From NCBI GenBank assembly GCA_017591395.1, contig WEDG01001317.1, positions 1 to 64,000 on the forward strand: a stretch of 64,000 nt of DNA. The letters run 5' to 3'. The position numbers and the translations under genes were made by a program. Below the pieces are notes generated by a model. It was not told where the DNA came from, searched no databases, and saw only the letters and a list, made by a program, of their open reading frames with translations. This stretch comes from Schistocephalus solidus. Taxonomy: Eukaryota; Platyhelminthes; Cestoda; Diphyllobothriidea; Diphyllobothriidae. This document shows positions 44,350 through 57,000 of the stretch, piece after piece (the first letter of the stretch is position 1; each line of letters opens with the position of its first letter).

Positions 44350-45035
44350 AACATGCCCGCGCTGTCAACGCATCTTCCGCGCGCCAATCGGCCTGGGATC
44401 AATTCTATTACACCCACCATCATAGAGGCCACATCCATCTACTCATCGCCTGTCACCCCTCACCACCGCAACCACCACTGCCGTCACAACCTCCAACACC
44501 ACCAGCGATGGGGAATCTCTCCTAAGCTGTCCTCATTGTGACCGCACATTCACCTCACATATTGGCCTGGTCGGTCATTTGCGAATCCATCGTACAGGGA
44601 CTGGTGAACCAGTGCCTGGAGCACCAACACACAGCAGAGATTGCCGTCTCCACTGCCCTCACTGTCCTCGCGCATTCACTCATCGCATGGGCCTATTCGG
44701 TCACATGCGCATCCATGACAGCGGAATTCACCGCAATGCCGACAACACCGATACCCCATGCACAACCTCTGCTCCGGCCATTCTCATGGCCACTGCCACC
44801 CCCAATACCATGAATGACATCCCCCAGCCTCTCCCGATTTCTTCTGCCCACACTGCGCCCGCAACCTCAACTCACGCATTGGCCTGGTCGGTCATCTGCG
44901 AATCCATCGCACGTAGGCTGGTGAACCAGTGCCTGGGGCTCCGACATACAGTCGTCGGGCTCGCCTCCACTGTTCTCACTGCTCCCGCACATTTACACAC
45001 CGCATTGGCCTATTAGGACACATGCGCCTCCACAA
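44350..45035 (+). pseudogene. C-terminal C2H2 zinc-finger array of the retrotransposon
   Basis: The fingers begin near 44,354 (CPRCQRIFRAPIGL, incomplete), 44,528 (CPHCDRTFTSHIGLVGHLRI), 44,657 (CPHCPRAFTHRMGLFGHMRI), 44,845 (CPHCARNLNSRIGLVGHLRI) and 44,969 (CSHCSRTFTHRIGLLGHMRL). The complete ones fit C-x2-C-x12-H-x3-H. A frame change separates the third and fourth. The linker GEPVPGAPTHSRD repeats. The likely role is nucleic-acid binding by the element's protein. Confidence 0.88.
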
Positions 45036-45124
45036 CAAACTGCGGTAAACCACCGAAGGCTAAGCCACATCAGCGCACGCCATCTACACTAATACATAGA
45101 CAACACCCTCACAATCATCATAAG

Positions 45125-45510
45125 GTACCTGATAAAATCATGGTTTCCTAGAAACCATGGCTTGGAAGGCTGCCAATCTGACGCTTACACCAGACCACGC
45201 CGTCGGCTCAGTGAATGTGTTGTGTGTGTCGAGTGGCTGACCAGTGGACTAAGAGTCAGATGGCGATGGCTCCTCCATATCCCCTGAGTAAGTTAATCCT
45301 GATGTGTCAGTTATGGGGACCAGGTCATGCTGTGGCACGCGAAGACGGGTACGCCGACACGTCAGCTATGCGCCAACTCCCACATTAGAAAACTCACTAG
45401 CTCGGATGGTGGTCTGATTGTGGGGGTGAGTGAGAGAGTGAGGTCAACAGCTCAGCGAATTTTCCTCACTATAAACAATCTGACGCGCTTGAAACTATCA
45501 CGGTGCGCTA
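45125..45510 (+). repeat. Dispersed tggcttggaagg-type repeat, first copy
   Basis: It contains accatggcttggaaggctgc, then gagtggctgaccagtggact and aagagtcagatggcgatggc, matching the following copy and 37,775-37,925. Confidence 0.6.
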
Positions 45511-45925
45511 AAAGCCGTGGCTTGGAAGGTTGCCAACTGACGGGATAAATCGGACCGCGTGGTCAGCCCAATGTGTGTTTTGTGTGGAGTGGCTGACTGG
45601 CGGACTGAGAGTCAGGCTGCAACGGCTCCTTCCTAATGTGACTTTTATGGCATTCCCACTCCGTGGGATTCGAGCAAGGTGCAGTGGCACTCCCCGGGGT
45701 GGCTCCAGCCGCATCAGCAACCTGCGCCTTCTCCCATCTCCGGTATTCTTGACTCTGTCATTACACCGGGCTCAGGTGGGGGAGGAGGAGAGAGTGTGGT
45801 AGCTGCAGCGCAGGGCTACTATCACTTTAAACTAAATCACGTGCGAGTCACCGTCCCTGCACCTCCCTTCCGTGGAGCATACGGTTGACCTCGTCGTAAT
45901 CGACGGTCGAACTGTCGTATGTGTG
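45510..45925 (+). mobile_element. GC-rich dispersed repeat, long variant
   Basis: The first half (aaagccgtggcttggaaggt to ggattcgagcaaggtgcagt) is fused to a second half (ctccggtattcttgactctg, ctactatcactttaaactaa, cgacggtcgaactgtcgtat) that equals the 3' half of the 36,313 and 53,722 elements. It may be a longer or composite family member. Confidence 0.7.
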
Positions 45926-45929
45926 GTGA

Positions 45930-47400
45930 GCAGACTGCCTCGACTGAATTGCGTTGAATTGACGTCTGGTCCATTTCGTCTTAGTTGGCACCTAACTGGC
46001 GAGCCTCACTACAGCTGGTGGAATTGGAATCCGGTGGACGTAGCGAACATTTCAAGAAATGAGTTGACCGCACAAATTTTGGTATCTGAAAAGAGGTTCG
46101 TGAGGATGCGGTATGTGGTTGGTAGGCAGCAACAGATAACCCATAGAACCTGTCCTGCGGAAATGGTGGTAACAGGGTGTACGTGGATGGGAGCTTGGGA
46201 CGCAGGTAGAACTTAACCGAACAACGCCTTCTTAAATTAAATAATCGTATCGTAAGACACGTTCCACGGGTTATCCGTTGCTGTCTTTAACTACAACGAA
46301 ACTGTACACTGTCGGGTTGAAACCCAAAGCACCTTTGGGTGGAGAAACAAACTCGAAGTTGTCTAATAGCACATATTTTCTTTTGAATTTTTAAATTTTG
46401 AGGTTATATTTAAGCTGTCATTTGGCGAACTAGTCCTCGGCGGGAGCTTAATCGAAGGAACATGAGAGATATAGGGAAAGCGCACTCAAAAATATACGGA
46501 GGAAGTCGTCTGTTGTCGCGAAAACCATGACTTCACGCTGATAAATAAGAAAATATGGACTGGTGATGGCTTGACAAGAATGGGGCTGATGGTAAATCAG
46601 CTGGCTGCGGAGGAAATGGTCAGCCTGCACATTCATTGAAGTTGTACTAGGTAGAGGGCTGTAAAAGAGCAGGTTGAAGGTAGGGAAATTTATTTTAGCC
46701 CACGGATGCACATGCGGAATCCCTATGATCGCTAATTTCCTCAAGATACCCAACGGGGTTAAATCAACTTGCTGGAAATCGACTTTAAAACCGATAGACT
46801 TCCCACTTCTCCTAACCTAACCAAACGTAGTTTTGAAAGATCAGGTTAGTACGCTTACTCTTTTTTTCATAGTTGAATCTTGTTCTCCTGAAATAATTTT
46901 CGGGTGTAAATGTGAACTACATTTTCATCTGCAATCCGAAGACAATCTTTCGAACTCCGCGTTAAGTGATCACGAGCCAGACCAGATTTATTCCTCGATA
47001 GTGGTTTTCAATTGCACATGTCCTGATATTTCATATACAATGTGATAAGGGATAAATAGTGCTCGCAATTGCAGGCAGCCAATAAAGATTTAGGTAGCCA
47101 AACATAAAAAGTATTTCTTTTCCTCAAGGTTTTTCAAAGAGTAAATGTCAGACATTTCAGTGAAATTTGCAACTATGTCTGAATGCAATTCGCCAAGTGA
47201 CTGTCTCTGAGGGGTCTGAAGCTGAAAACAAGCATTCACTGGTTGAATTTTGTTGTGTCACTCAGTGCCATCGTGGGGAATCTTAAAGAAAACTGATTAC
47301 TAAAAACTTTTACTCTAACTTAAAACACAAAGGTCTATGTGGAGAATTTGGATTACATTTCGGTTTGCCTGATCCAAGTATTTTTAAGCTTCAAGTAACG
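45930..47400. other. Intergenic, nothing recognised
   Basis: One open frame (45,872-46,216, +) crosses out of the repeat and has no family features. No exon can be supported. Confidence 0.4.
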
Positions 47401-47404
47401 CATT

Positions 47405-47550
47405 TTTACCCAATCCCTGCCTCCAGCGCTGAATATGCAGTTGCACAGAGCATTCAATCAAAATCGATATTGAGCATTCGATATCGATCACATCCTTGCC
47501 TCCAGCACGGAAAATGCCGTGGCACAGAGCATTCGATCGATATCGTGGCA
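47405..47550 (+). repeat. Two imperfect direct repeats (~50 bp each)
   Basis: The block tgcctccagcgctgaatatg .. cacagagcattcaatc recurs as tgcctccagcacggaaaatg .. cacagagcattcgatc, with an ATCGAT-rich spacer. Confidence 0.7.
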
Positions 47551-48859
47551 TAGTCATTCATAATATATTGTGTCCGCCAATTTATTACTTTTGCCTATCA
47601 TAAATACAACCTCATCCAAATCTATTACAATTTTTTATGAAAACTGTGAGCCCTCTTCCTCACAAAATAGATAAATATTTGATTTTTCCTGTACAGAAAG
47701 TATTAAGCATGTAGTTTGGAAACCTTGAAATCAATTATGATGATCGGTAGGGTTCACAATTATTCAGTACTTTATGAACTTTTTCAAACCAATATTTCCC
47801 CTTTTTTAGGTATCGTCCTTGAAGAAGGCGTAATTTACTATCAAGCAAGTACAAGAAACAATATTTCAGTACACGTTTTCTATAAAAATCTTTTTAATTA
47901 ATACGAGTATCCAAAATAAATTATAACATAACATACTACTTAGGTAGCTGTTTTTTTACAAAAAACAATTTTGTGGGCAGTCAGAAAGATGCTCTTACAA
48001 CAGCTGGCATCCTTACGTGACTAAAATATCTTAGGAGTAGGCTGCATGCTAATAAATATGGGGATCACACTAAAGTGATTTGTTTGAATTGATAATCGAT
48101 ACTGAAGTGATTTGTTTGAATTGAAGACACAATTCAAAATTTTGATTGAAACAGTTATGTTGCCATTTAATAGTTTGCCTTGTGAATAAATAATTATGTC
48201 CCCATATCTCACGCATGTACATTTTGAACCAAAAACCTGAGAACATACAAAGTAACAAAGTCCAACGAAGGAGCCTATACACGTGATCCACGCACTGTTG
48301 AATCATGGGCTGGCATTAACCTCTATAGAAATTTTCTGACATGATCCCGAAAAACCCTCAGTTTAAACAGGTTTGAACTTGCCTGGGTGGGTTCAGTCTA
48401 CGAGTGCATTCCATAAGCAGAATTTCTGAGTTGGTACTGAACCATTAGGTATGCTTGCGTAAAAAGAAGTCTGAAGTACACATTCTCGCATACTAACTAG
48501 TCTGTATTTGCTAATCATAAGATGAATTTTTTGATTAAGGAAACTATTAGAAACTGACATGGAAACGCCATATGTCAGAAAATTATGTTATCTTTTTTGA
48601 ATGGCTTCCTTTACTGAAAGTACCTAAATTAAAACTCGTGTCTGGGAGGCATATAAGCAACTGAGATTTAGCAGTTAGTATCCATACTACTCATTCAACA
48701 CATTTATTCCTACTTTTTGCCAGTACCTTCCGTAAGCAAATGTTAGGTGAGGAAGCAAGAGCACTGAAAACCTTCCACAGTATATAAGACACGGGAGAAA
48801 AATACTGCAACATCCTGGGAGAGATACACATTGCAGAAAGGCATTTACAGAGCTTAAAC

Positions 48860-49438
48860 CACAGATTGGTTTTTTTAATTACCGGAGAACAATCTTAAAA
48901 TGTGTCATCACATCTCGTATAGATGCGCGTTTAAGGTCCTAATTATCGGTGTGGTAAAACGAAGTACATACAAAAAAGTTTATTACAGCGTTTTTTTGGT
49001 ATAAAACGTCATAAATTTGCAAATCTTAATTATTTAGACTAAATCTGCCCTCCATTTTCCGAAAACAAGGTGATCTATTAAACCTGCATTCACCTGATTT
49101 TCATGAAAAGAAAAGAAAAGGTTCCGTCATCCAAACGGATATATACCAAATCTTTCGAGCTTTTATGAATGAACATTCATAGTACTGCGCACAAAAGCAA
49201 AATATTTTGATCCTTAGTCTGTAATAGCGTACGAAAATTCATGGATAGCAAGAAACGTTGGATTTTGCACCATGTAGTCCCGTTTTCCCATGAATAAACT
49301 GATCTGAAGTGAACTCTTTATTAAACAGCTTTTTGTGCATCAATTTAAAAAAAAAAATCAAAATAGCAGTTTAAAATGCGTGCCCGCTGCTACCTCAAAT
49401 TCTGTCATTGACATTTCATGAGTTAGCGATCTACTGTA
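48860..49438. mobile_element. AT-rich TIR element, inverted partial copy
   Basis: The end GACATTTCATGAGTTAGCGA, then TCTACTGTA (49,438), is the reverse complement of the left end at 17,016. The interior, including attcacctgattttcatga and tttattacagcg, is the reverse of 17,340-17,470. The other end is missing. Confidence 0.75.
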
Positions 49439-49584
49439 CGGACATGTAGATTATTTATTGCTATGCAATACATTTTTACAGTCGTTCTGACCTGCCGGCA
49501 AGAATGTCTTGTATGGCGGGCGAAACATGACAAGAGAAAAGGGACCGCCCTCAATACATATGACTTTGCGCTAAGTTAAAAGCA

Positions 49585-49790
49585 CATTATGCTAAGTTAA
49601 GGGTTAAGTTTAGGGTTATGTTAAGTTTGAGGGTAAATTCAGAGTTAGAGTTAGGGGTAGTGTAATGATTAGGCTAAGGTTATTATCGTGTTAATGTTAG
49701 GTTTTAGGTTCAGGTTAGAGTTAGGGTTAAGATTAAGGGAACAGTTTAGTTTTATGTTAGGGCAAATGTTGACGTTAAGTCAGGGGCATA
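49585..49790 (+). repeat. Degenerate telomere-like TTAGGG-related tract
   Basis: Short words such as gttaagggttaagtttaggg, gttagagttaggggtagt, taggttttaggttcaggtta and gagttagggttaagatta follow one another for about 200 bases. This is an interstitial, decayed telomere-type repeat. TTAGGG is the usual animal and flatworm telomere unit. Confidence 0.75.
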
Positions 49791-49799
49791 TTAACCCTT

Positions 49800-50740
49800 C
49801 ACGAAATTAACCGTAAAGTCGACTTTTTTAGCGGGCAGCGTGGTTTCTCCGTTTTTTAAATCTACCGATATAAACGCTTGTGTTTTTACGGCATGCAATA
49901 TGCGTTTTGAATTTGGCGCAGTCCACACATCGTACTTAGGAAGTTTCACACTGAGAAGTCCTCTGCCCGATTTTGTATTAAACTTAGAATCTACGGATTT
50001 AAGGAGTTTCCAACAGTATAGATAGCATCTAAATTTAATATTGATTTTAAAATATATTGATTTAATATTGCTTTTTAAAAATATCAGTTGCACCTGGTAG
50101 TCATCTGGTGAATTCTAGGTTGATTGCCTAGGAAATCCTGCTTGGGCAGTCAGCTTACTGTACCAGAATTGGTGGATTTCATACGTTAGAGAAGGCTGGG
50201 CGGGTAATTTGCTCCAAGTGCGATTAAACTCACGGCTCCTGGTGGGGCTTCGTAGCTTACATTACTAAAGGCGTTATCTGTACTAAAATGTTCTCCTTGC
50301 TGTTGTCTGGTCCGCATCCCACTGAGACAACCGATGCTTTCACGATTGAGTCAGAGGAAGCTGTCAAAAGCTCATAATTGTTTAAAAATATTTGTATGCT
50401 CTAAATTTCATAGATCCTACCAATCAGTGTGCTTATATATCATAGATCACAAAAAAACTTTCATTTTAGGTAGCATAGAGGGTAGTTTAATAGTGTTAAC
50501 ATCAAACACTCCAAACCGCCTCGTGTTATCTACAGCCAACAACTGCTCACAGTTTAGGCCGAATGTACGTCAATGTTAATAATAACAACCGTTTAATTGA
50601 GACATATGTAGCTATTCAAAGTATATGCAACAGGGGTAGTGAAATTGCCCGAATACTATCAGCTTTTGCGATAAGAACCCAAACTTTAGTCAAATGCAAG
50701 CTGTTTATTTACATTATTTGTATGTTTCTTGCCTTCCTCT
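49800..50740. other. Upstream of the second gene, no element recognised
   Basis: AT-rich sequence with short frames only. A promoter or a further 5' exon for the next gene could lie here but I cannot point to one. Confidence 0.4.
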
Positions 50741-50837
50741 CAGGGTCGATTACTCAAATCCCTCGACCGCTACGGACTGCAGTTGCTCATCAATTTACTA
50801 GCTTGCACAAAGGACGCCTTCAGTTGTTTCCTTTCAA

Positions 50838-51010
50838 ATGTCCATTTTTACATTCTCGCGACCAGCGGTAGAGAATCAGTTGACGGATGACGAACGGAAG
50901 TCCTTTCATTGTGTCATTCTCAGTTTAGGCATCCCAGCACTCTTTTTCCTCATTCTCGGAGTATTCCTGTTAGTCCTGGGCATCAGTCTTCTGTCGGACA
51001 ACGAATATGC
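50838..51010 (+). CDS. Membrane-protein gene, coding exon 1
   Basis: It starts at the first ATG after an in-frame stop (50,799) and ends TATGC|GTGAGT. It encodes the N-terminus and the first membrane span. Confidence 0.65.
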
Positions 51011-54000
51011 GTGAGTACTTAATCTTTTGTATGATGATAATAATGAGGTAAATGTAAGTTGAGTTTTGAAAAATCCACCACCGAACCCCCTAATCTGACC
51101 GCCGCTATCTTTGAAAGGAGAGGAAGTGATTCGCAAGTAGTAAACTTTTCACAATTTTCCTTGATGCAAGAGCATCATCTTCCCCGTGGACCATTCACAA
51201 GCGATTATTGCGTATGACGATCACTTGGGTGCCCTGTCGAATTGAAGCTTTGGCAGTTAACTAGCGCACTTCCTTTGGTGATAGTGAGCTTCCGACTGCC
51301 TGCTGGTTGGAAAGTACCCTAAACTGACTTGGGCAATAAATAGCACCCTAGCACCATTTCATGCTTCCCCGGACACTGGAGAACTAGTGATGAAGTTTCG
51401 CTGGCATTGTGTTGGCCGTCGGAACGTCAGTAAAACACTTCTTATACATACCTATAACGAAGAAAGGTTTTGGTCGCACGAAGCACCACCTGCATTGAGG
51501 TGAGACTGTCGTTTAAGGAGGATGGAATCTGTACAGGGACTGATAGTAGCTTGTACGCCAGTGTCTCCCTGGGGGACTCCTATCGTGAGCAAATAGTCAC
51601 TGATTGATTGGCCTATCATGACTGCACGCTGATTAGGTTGTCTCAAGTTAGGTCAATCTCCCCTGTCGCTGGATGTACACTTCACAGTCTTCTTAGAATA
51701 GCTCGGGAAAACGCAGAAAACCAATGGAAGAAGACTTGTAAGATAAACTGAACTGACCTTCCCTAAATATACAGTGAGTGGGCGAAGTTAAAGCGAATTC
51801 TCAAATGCTTTTACGATTACGAAGGATTATGTAAGCGATTTTCTAATAGTAATTAGTTACATCTTTTTGTAAATATGTTGCTGACAATAGAGAATGCCGA
51901 CTTTTAAGTGCTTTTTCTGCTGTCTGCAAAAACCATACTTTTAAAAAATGACTACAAATGTGGGATGCATTTTCTGTTGATTTTCACTGGCTTTATAAAT
52001 GCAAATAAGATTTACGGGAAGCATGCACATAGAGTTCATTTATTTTACTCGTGTAAACATATAATCTAGTATTCTTCAAAATTTCTGCTCAGGGAAAGGC
52101 CATCTTTCGCATTTTAGTTGCGCATTAGGAGATCTTTTATAATCGTGCAATGTCCATTTGACTGGCTGCATATACGTACATTTAGTAAGACCCACCATGC
52201 AGTATAAAATGCAGTCCACATTAACTACAAATTTTATGAAATGTTTATGGTATCTTCTAAACGGCAAAGAGAAATGTATATCAGTCCCTACCCGGAAAGT
52301 GCACAGCTTTTAGCTATGGTGAATCGGGCTCAAAATAATTTCGGAACTGGAAACCTTTCAGAAAGCTAAACATATCATTCTTCCGAGAATAGCGTATGAA
52401 GAACACGTAATGTTTTACAAACAGACTACAGGAAGGAATACTCTTAATTAAATTTTCTATAAAATATATTTATATATATATATATATTTATATTTCAATC
52501 AATATGCATACTTCGTAAGCAGTCATCTTTTTATCAATTCCGTTTTTTGCAGGCGTCCGAAACGCAGGGCACCCAAAAGCCGCTATCCTGCCATGTCCAA
52601 AATATCTTTGCCTTAGGTTGTTTTATAGTTCACATTAGAAAACCACTCTAAAAAATACTTCCTACTCGTAAACTCATTTCAGAATTTCGGTTTCCTTTGC
52701 ATGAACCACCCTAGCTGTATGGCCTTTGAATGCAGGCGAGCATGTAGCTACTTGTCACTTAAATCTCTCGCTTGTTGATTTCTAGTACCCATGCGAACAC
52801 TAGCCTAAACAACGGAATAGCTTCTTTTATCCTTGCGGGTAGACCGGAAGGTTCCCAATCCCCAACCGGAAAACAATGATGCCATTGCGCTGTAATTAGG
52901 GCTTCCGGTACAAAACTCAGTTTGCGAACCACCGGACCCGAGTGTGTCTGGCTGATGATGTCAAACAAGCCAGAAATAACCCGCCCAGTGACACTGCCTT
53001 TGATTCATGTGCAGCTCATCTTATGGTTTTTAAAAAGGAGACCTCGCTTGGAATCAGCCAAGCCAAAATATGCTTATTGAGCTACTGGAATACGGATGGC
53101 CCATCTTGCATTTCATTTCCGTTGTTCCGGATGTTCATGGTGCTCCGGCTTAGCTAGATTTCTGGATAAAATCCTTGCAAACCCATCTTCGCCAGTTGAG
53201 GAATTGAGTTTGCATATCCTTCTGCTAGTGTCAGTTTACCTGCTGCTAATGCTCACGGTTGACCCTACGTTTATGATCCAGTTGAATAGCGGCACCGTCT
53301 GGTTGGCGCTGAGCATATTGAGACTCCTCGTGAAGGTTAAAATCGAACTGCTTAACCTCATGCTTCAACTCGCCGCACCAGCAATTACTAATCTTATGGC
53401 GCTTACCAAAAAGGCTCATGACGTGTCGCAATTGTCACACGACATTCTCTTTTACGCGTCGACTGGTCGTCGCGGTAGACAGGGGATAGTATTTTATGAG
53501 TAGCAAACTTTTGCGAGTAAACCACCATCTTTTCCAGTCATGTTTCATAACAGTCACTCTCAGAATATACTAAACAGACTTTCAGAGGAGTCAGGAGTGC
53601 AAACGCTGAAACTGTTAGCTGCTAGACTGTGACAGGCTAGATAGGCAATAGTTGAGAATGAACTTGAAACAAAGGGGAGAACCATTGTGCTTGGCGTGCT
53701 ATGTGTTGTCTAGTTAGAAGAGTGCCCCCTAAACGGGCCACGTGGTAGATGCGTTGGACCAACACGGGGGCCACATCAGGGCACGGCATGCGTTATTCGG
53801 GTTGCGCTCCCATAACAAATGCCGAACATGGAGGTGTGGTGGCACACCTAGGGGCGGCTAGGACTTAGGGGACCCAGCCGCGCCAGCCACCTGCGTCCTC
53901 TCCCGCCTCCGGTCTTCTTGACTCTGTCTTGACACCGGGCTCAGGTGGGGAGGAGGAGAGAGTGCGGTAGATGCAGCGCAAGTCTACTATCACTTTAAAC

Positions 54001-57000
54001 TAAATCACGCGCAAGTCACCGTCCCTGCTCCATTTTCCCATGGAGCATACGGTGGACATCGTCGGACTATGACGGTCGAACTGTCGTAGTTAGAAGAACA
54101 GACAATTTGCAAAGAGCATTCCGAATAGCCCACAAAATACGAAGGGCACGTAGACATGGCGTTAGAAATTAACCGGAGAGATTTTAAGGATGTGTTATTC
54201 GATGACAAAGGGGATAAAAAGTACTTTGTAGGTGGCAATGTCATTAATAACGAAGAAATTGAGTAGCTGTGGTGGGAAGCAGTCGTCCTTTGAGTCTTGC
54301 AGAACTCTGGCATTATCCCTTAGGTCGGAGGCTTCTTAAAAGGGACTGCTATGAGATCCCTATCAGGTCAGATGTTGGTGTTTTCCGTGCGCTGACTGAA
54401 AGTAGTGCACTTACATCACTAATCAATATATCTACCAGCAACTTCTGTGATTCAACCACTGTATAGATGTTTTAACGGTACTACCTGCTTATCGTATTCT
54501 CTTCCCTATTTCTCCTTTTTCGTCATGAATTGTTAACCGTCAGATAGTGAACTTGGTTTTTTATGACTGAAATTACTCTTACGTATTCTGTATTTTAACC
54601 AAGGTAGTATTTTAGGTAGAGTAGCCCCATTTACCCCATCCTTACGTGACAGAGATGGTATGAATTGCAATCGCGTAGGTCGAGAACCGAAGGACTCTCT
54701 TATTGCGGTGGGAGCGCGGTCACCCATCAAGTTACGGTAGAAGTTAGTCCAGTTAAGTTTCGGGACTCAATCTAGAGCCCTCAAAAGCAGTCCCGCAGGG
54801 ACCCAGGATCGTACAAAAAGTAAATCTGGCAAGGGCAAGGGATTCAGCGACGACAATTAGCCGTCTTCAGCCAGGCATACCTGCACCTCAGTTACGAAAA
54901 ATCTGACATTCAAACTCGGATTCTTTTGTTGAGATGGTTCAATGCTCAATGGTAGCGCGTAAGGCTCATAGAACACGCGATAACCAAAAATGAGGGGCGG
55001 GGGTGGGGGGTCAAATCCTAACTCGTCCAGACCTGAGATCGGAGTTGACTCCTTGACAACGGCTAAGGTGTTAAACATATCAATTTCAGTATCCCATCTC
55101 TTTGTCCGTATTCCTTTTGGCAGAGTACTCCTGTCTGGCAGCCATAGCGGACAATTTTAACGGTTTGAAAGGTCAAAGCATTGTATATTCTAAAAAATGT
55201 CGCTTTGCGCTGAGACGGATAATCCACTAGGGGCTTTGGCTGTAATATATAGCTTACTTTGGGGCATTTTAGTTAGAACAGTGCGTCTTCCATTTCCATC
55301 CTGAACACTGTTACCTCTCCCGCACTATTTTTCCCCGTATTGACAGTGGAATGGTTTCTCTGAGCGCTAATTGCTAAATATGTATGGCTAAAAGATACCG
55401 CATAAAGAGCATTATATGGCAAAATCTTAAATCAGCAATATATAAAAGCAAGTTGTTTTGTTTATCCACAGGCATATCATTGGCATCCGATTAATCATCA
55501 CCGGTGTATTGGAAATTGTCTTGGCAGCAGGTTTGTCAATTCGACCTATCTTTCTGTGGTCGATGTTAAAGAACACGAAAGCACCTTTAGTTCCCTCTGC
55601 CCCACACATTTCAACCGTAAGTCCCCTTTGGAAACGGTCACCCATGGGTGACCTTATATTCGTTGATAATTCCCTTCAGCAAACCCAGTTTTAAGATAAT
55701 CTTGCACAAGGTCCGCACTTTCTGACAATGGATAGCCGAATATTCTCACTAAAGGCACACAATCTGCTAAAGTCGCCACATGGAAGCCAAAAAAGCTCTC
55801 TGTTAAGTCCTTTAACGGCGCAGATTAACGTGCAAGGGTACGATAGCAGCAGTATTTTACCTACGGCTATATAACCGTGTCTTAGTCGCATATTCAAGCT
55901 GGATCCCTATTGGTCATTGGGTCTTTGACGTTTTACCAGATCGAAACCATTTGCGCTATCAATCAGCAGTGAAAAAGAGCATACAATCACACTCAAGGCA
56001 TCCTTAAACGTTCTTGATTTATTTTGCGCCTAATAAAAACCCAAACACATCAGTAAACACGATCTTTACATGGCTTTCAGAACTAGATCAGAAATGACAC
56101 TTTGACTATTATAATTTTTGGCACCCAAATAGAAAGCTATTAGATAGATTTCTTAATGTCACTCATACATGCTCTCAAGTATTTCTGATCGCAACTGTCC
56201 ACAAGATCTGCAATGAAATGCTCTTCGACCACAAAGCTCCTCGGAAGTCGGACCGGAGAAAAAGGGCTTCATTTCAAATAAAAACACTACGCCAGGAATT
56301 GTCTTTGTCACCCCGTTTGTTAAGTGAGCGGAACGTCTCGCTGAAAATGGTTTCCTTAGTCAACTCAGAGGAGATCATCTGCCTCATGGAGAATGGGAAG
56401 CACACATCCCCCTGCTCAGGCGAACTTGCCAGGTACTAGTGGAAACGTCAACATATAAGTGAAAGCGGAAGCGTACGCAGATCCATTTGCATTTGTAATT
56501 GTGCGTTTCAAGTAGCTACTTGGAAAAGCAGATTTCGCCCCCAGCCATGAGGCTTATGATGGCAAGGACAATGTGCGCGTCTTGAGTTTGACAAGTCCAA
56601 GGTCATATCCGCGGTGAAAAGAACGAGTGGCCAGGCCTAATTGACCTTCCGCAGACAACGTTTGGTCTTTCAAAGGGCCAGTCCAAATGGCCCGGTGCGA
56701 GCGTAAACACTTCCCAAATTAAGCCCTACGCTTGTGACACCCTTGCGTTGATGTGCTTGTGAAAAACAGTTGTGGCTTATATTTTTATTTATCAGCTCAA
56801 TACTTTGAATTAATTAGCTCCATACGATAGGAAGGGGGTTGTCAACTCGAATGTCCTTACGGAACCGGAAAACCCGACCCATTTTAAAATCAATATGTTT
56901 TTAAATAAGGCCTCTTCCAGCAGTCAAATTACTACGCTAAAAGCTCCTTTGCTCACAATGCGAAGGTACTCAACGAATAAGCACATATACTGTTTTCAGG

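Larger units (their letters stand above)
41040..45123 (+). mobile_element. Non-LTR retrotransposon with endonuclease, RT and C-terminal C2H2 fingers (decayed)
   Basis: This copy of about 4 kb carries, in order, an AP-type endonuclease (ATWNVHSLLDNPRSNWPERR at 41,400; [17 protein letters not shown] at 41,840; WTDHHLVISQMRLR at 42,130), a reverse transcriptase (SSGKAPGSNAIQPEVYKHGG at 42,890; DNHRGISLLNMAGKIFARIL at 43,060; GVKQGCVLALTLFSLMFF at 43,450) and a tail ([31 protein letters not shown] at 43,900). Then follow an Ala/Lys linker and about five C2H2 fingers (44,354-45,032). Stops interrupt it at 41,515, 41,891, 43,185, 43,250, 43,816 and 44,077, and there are several frameshifts. The catalytic F/Y-ADD box is missing through a deletion near 43,510. 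It cannot be active. Confidence 0.92.

Noticed and set aside
53096..53503. A hydrophobic 135-codon frame as an extra exon of the membrane-protein gene
   Set aside because: The flanking exons already join in phase without it, and no suitable splice sites were found at its edges.
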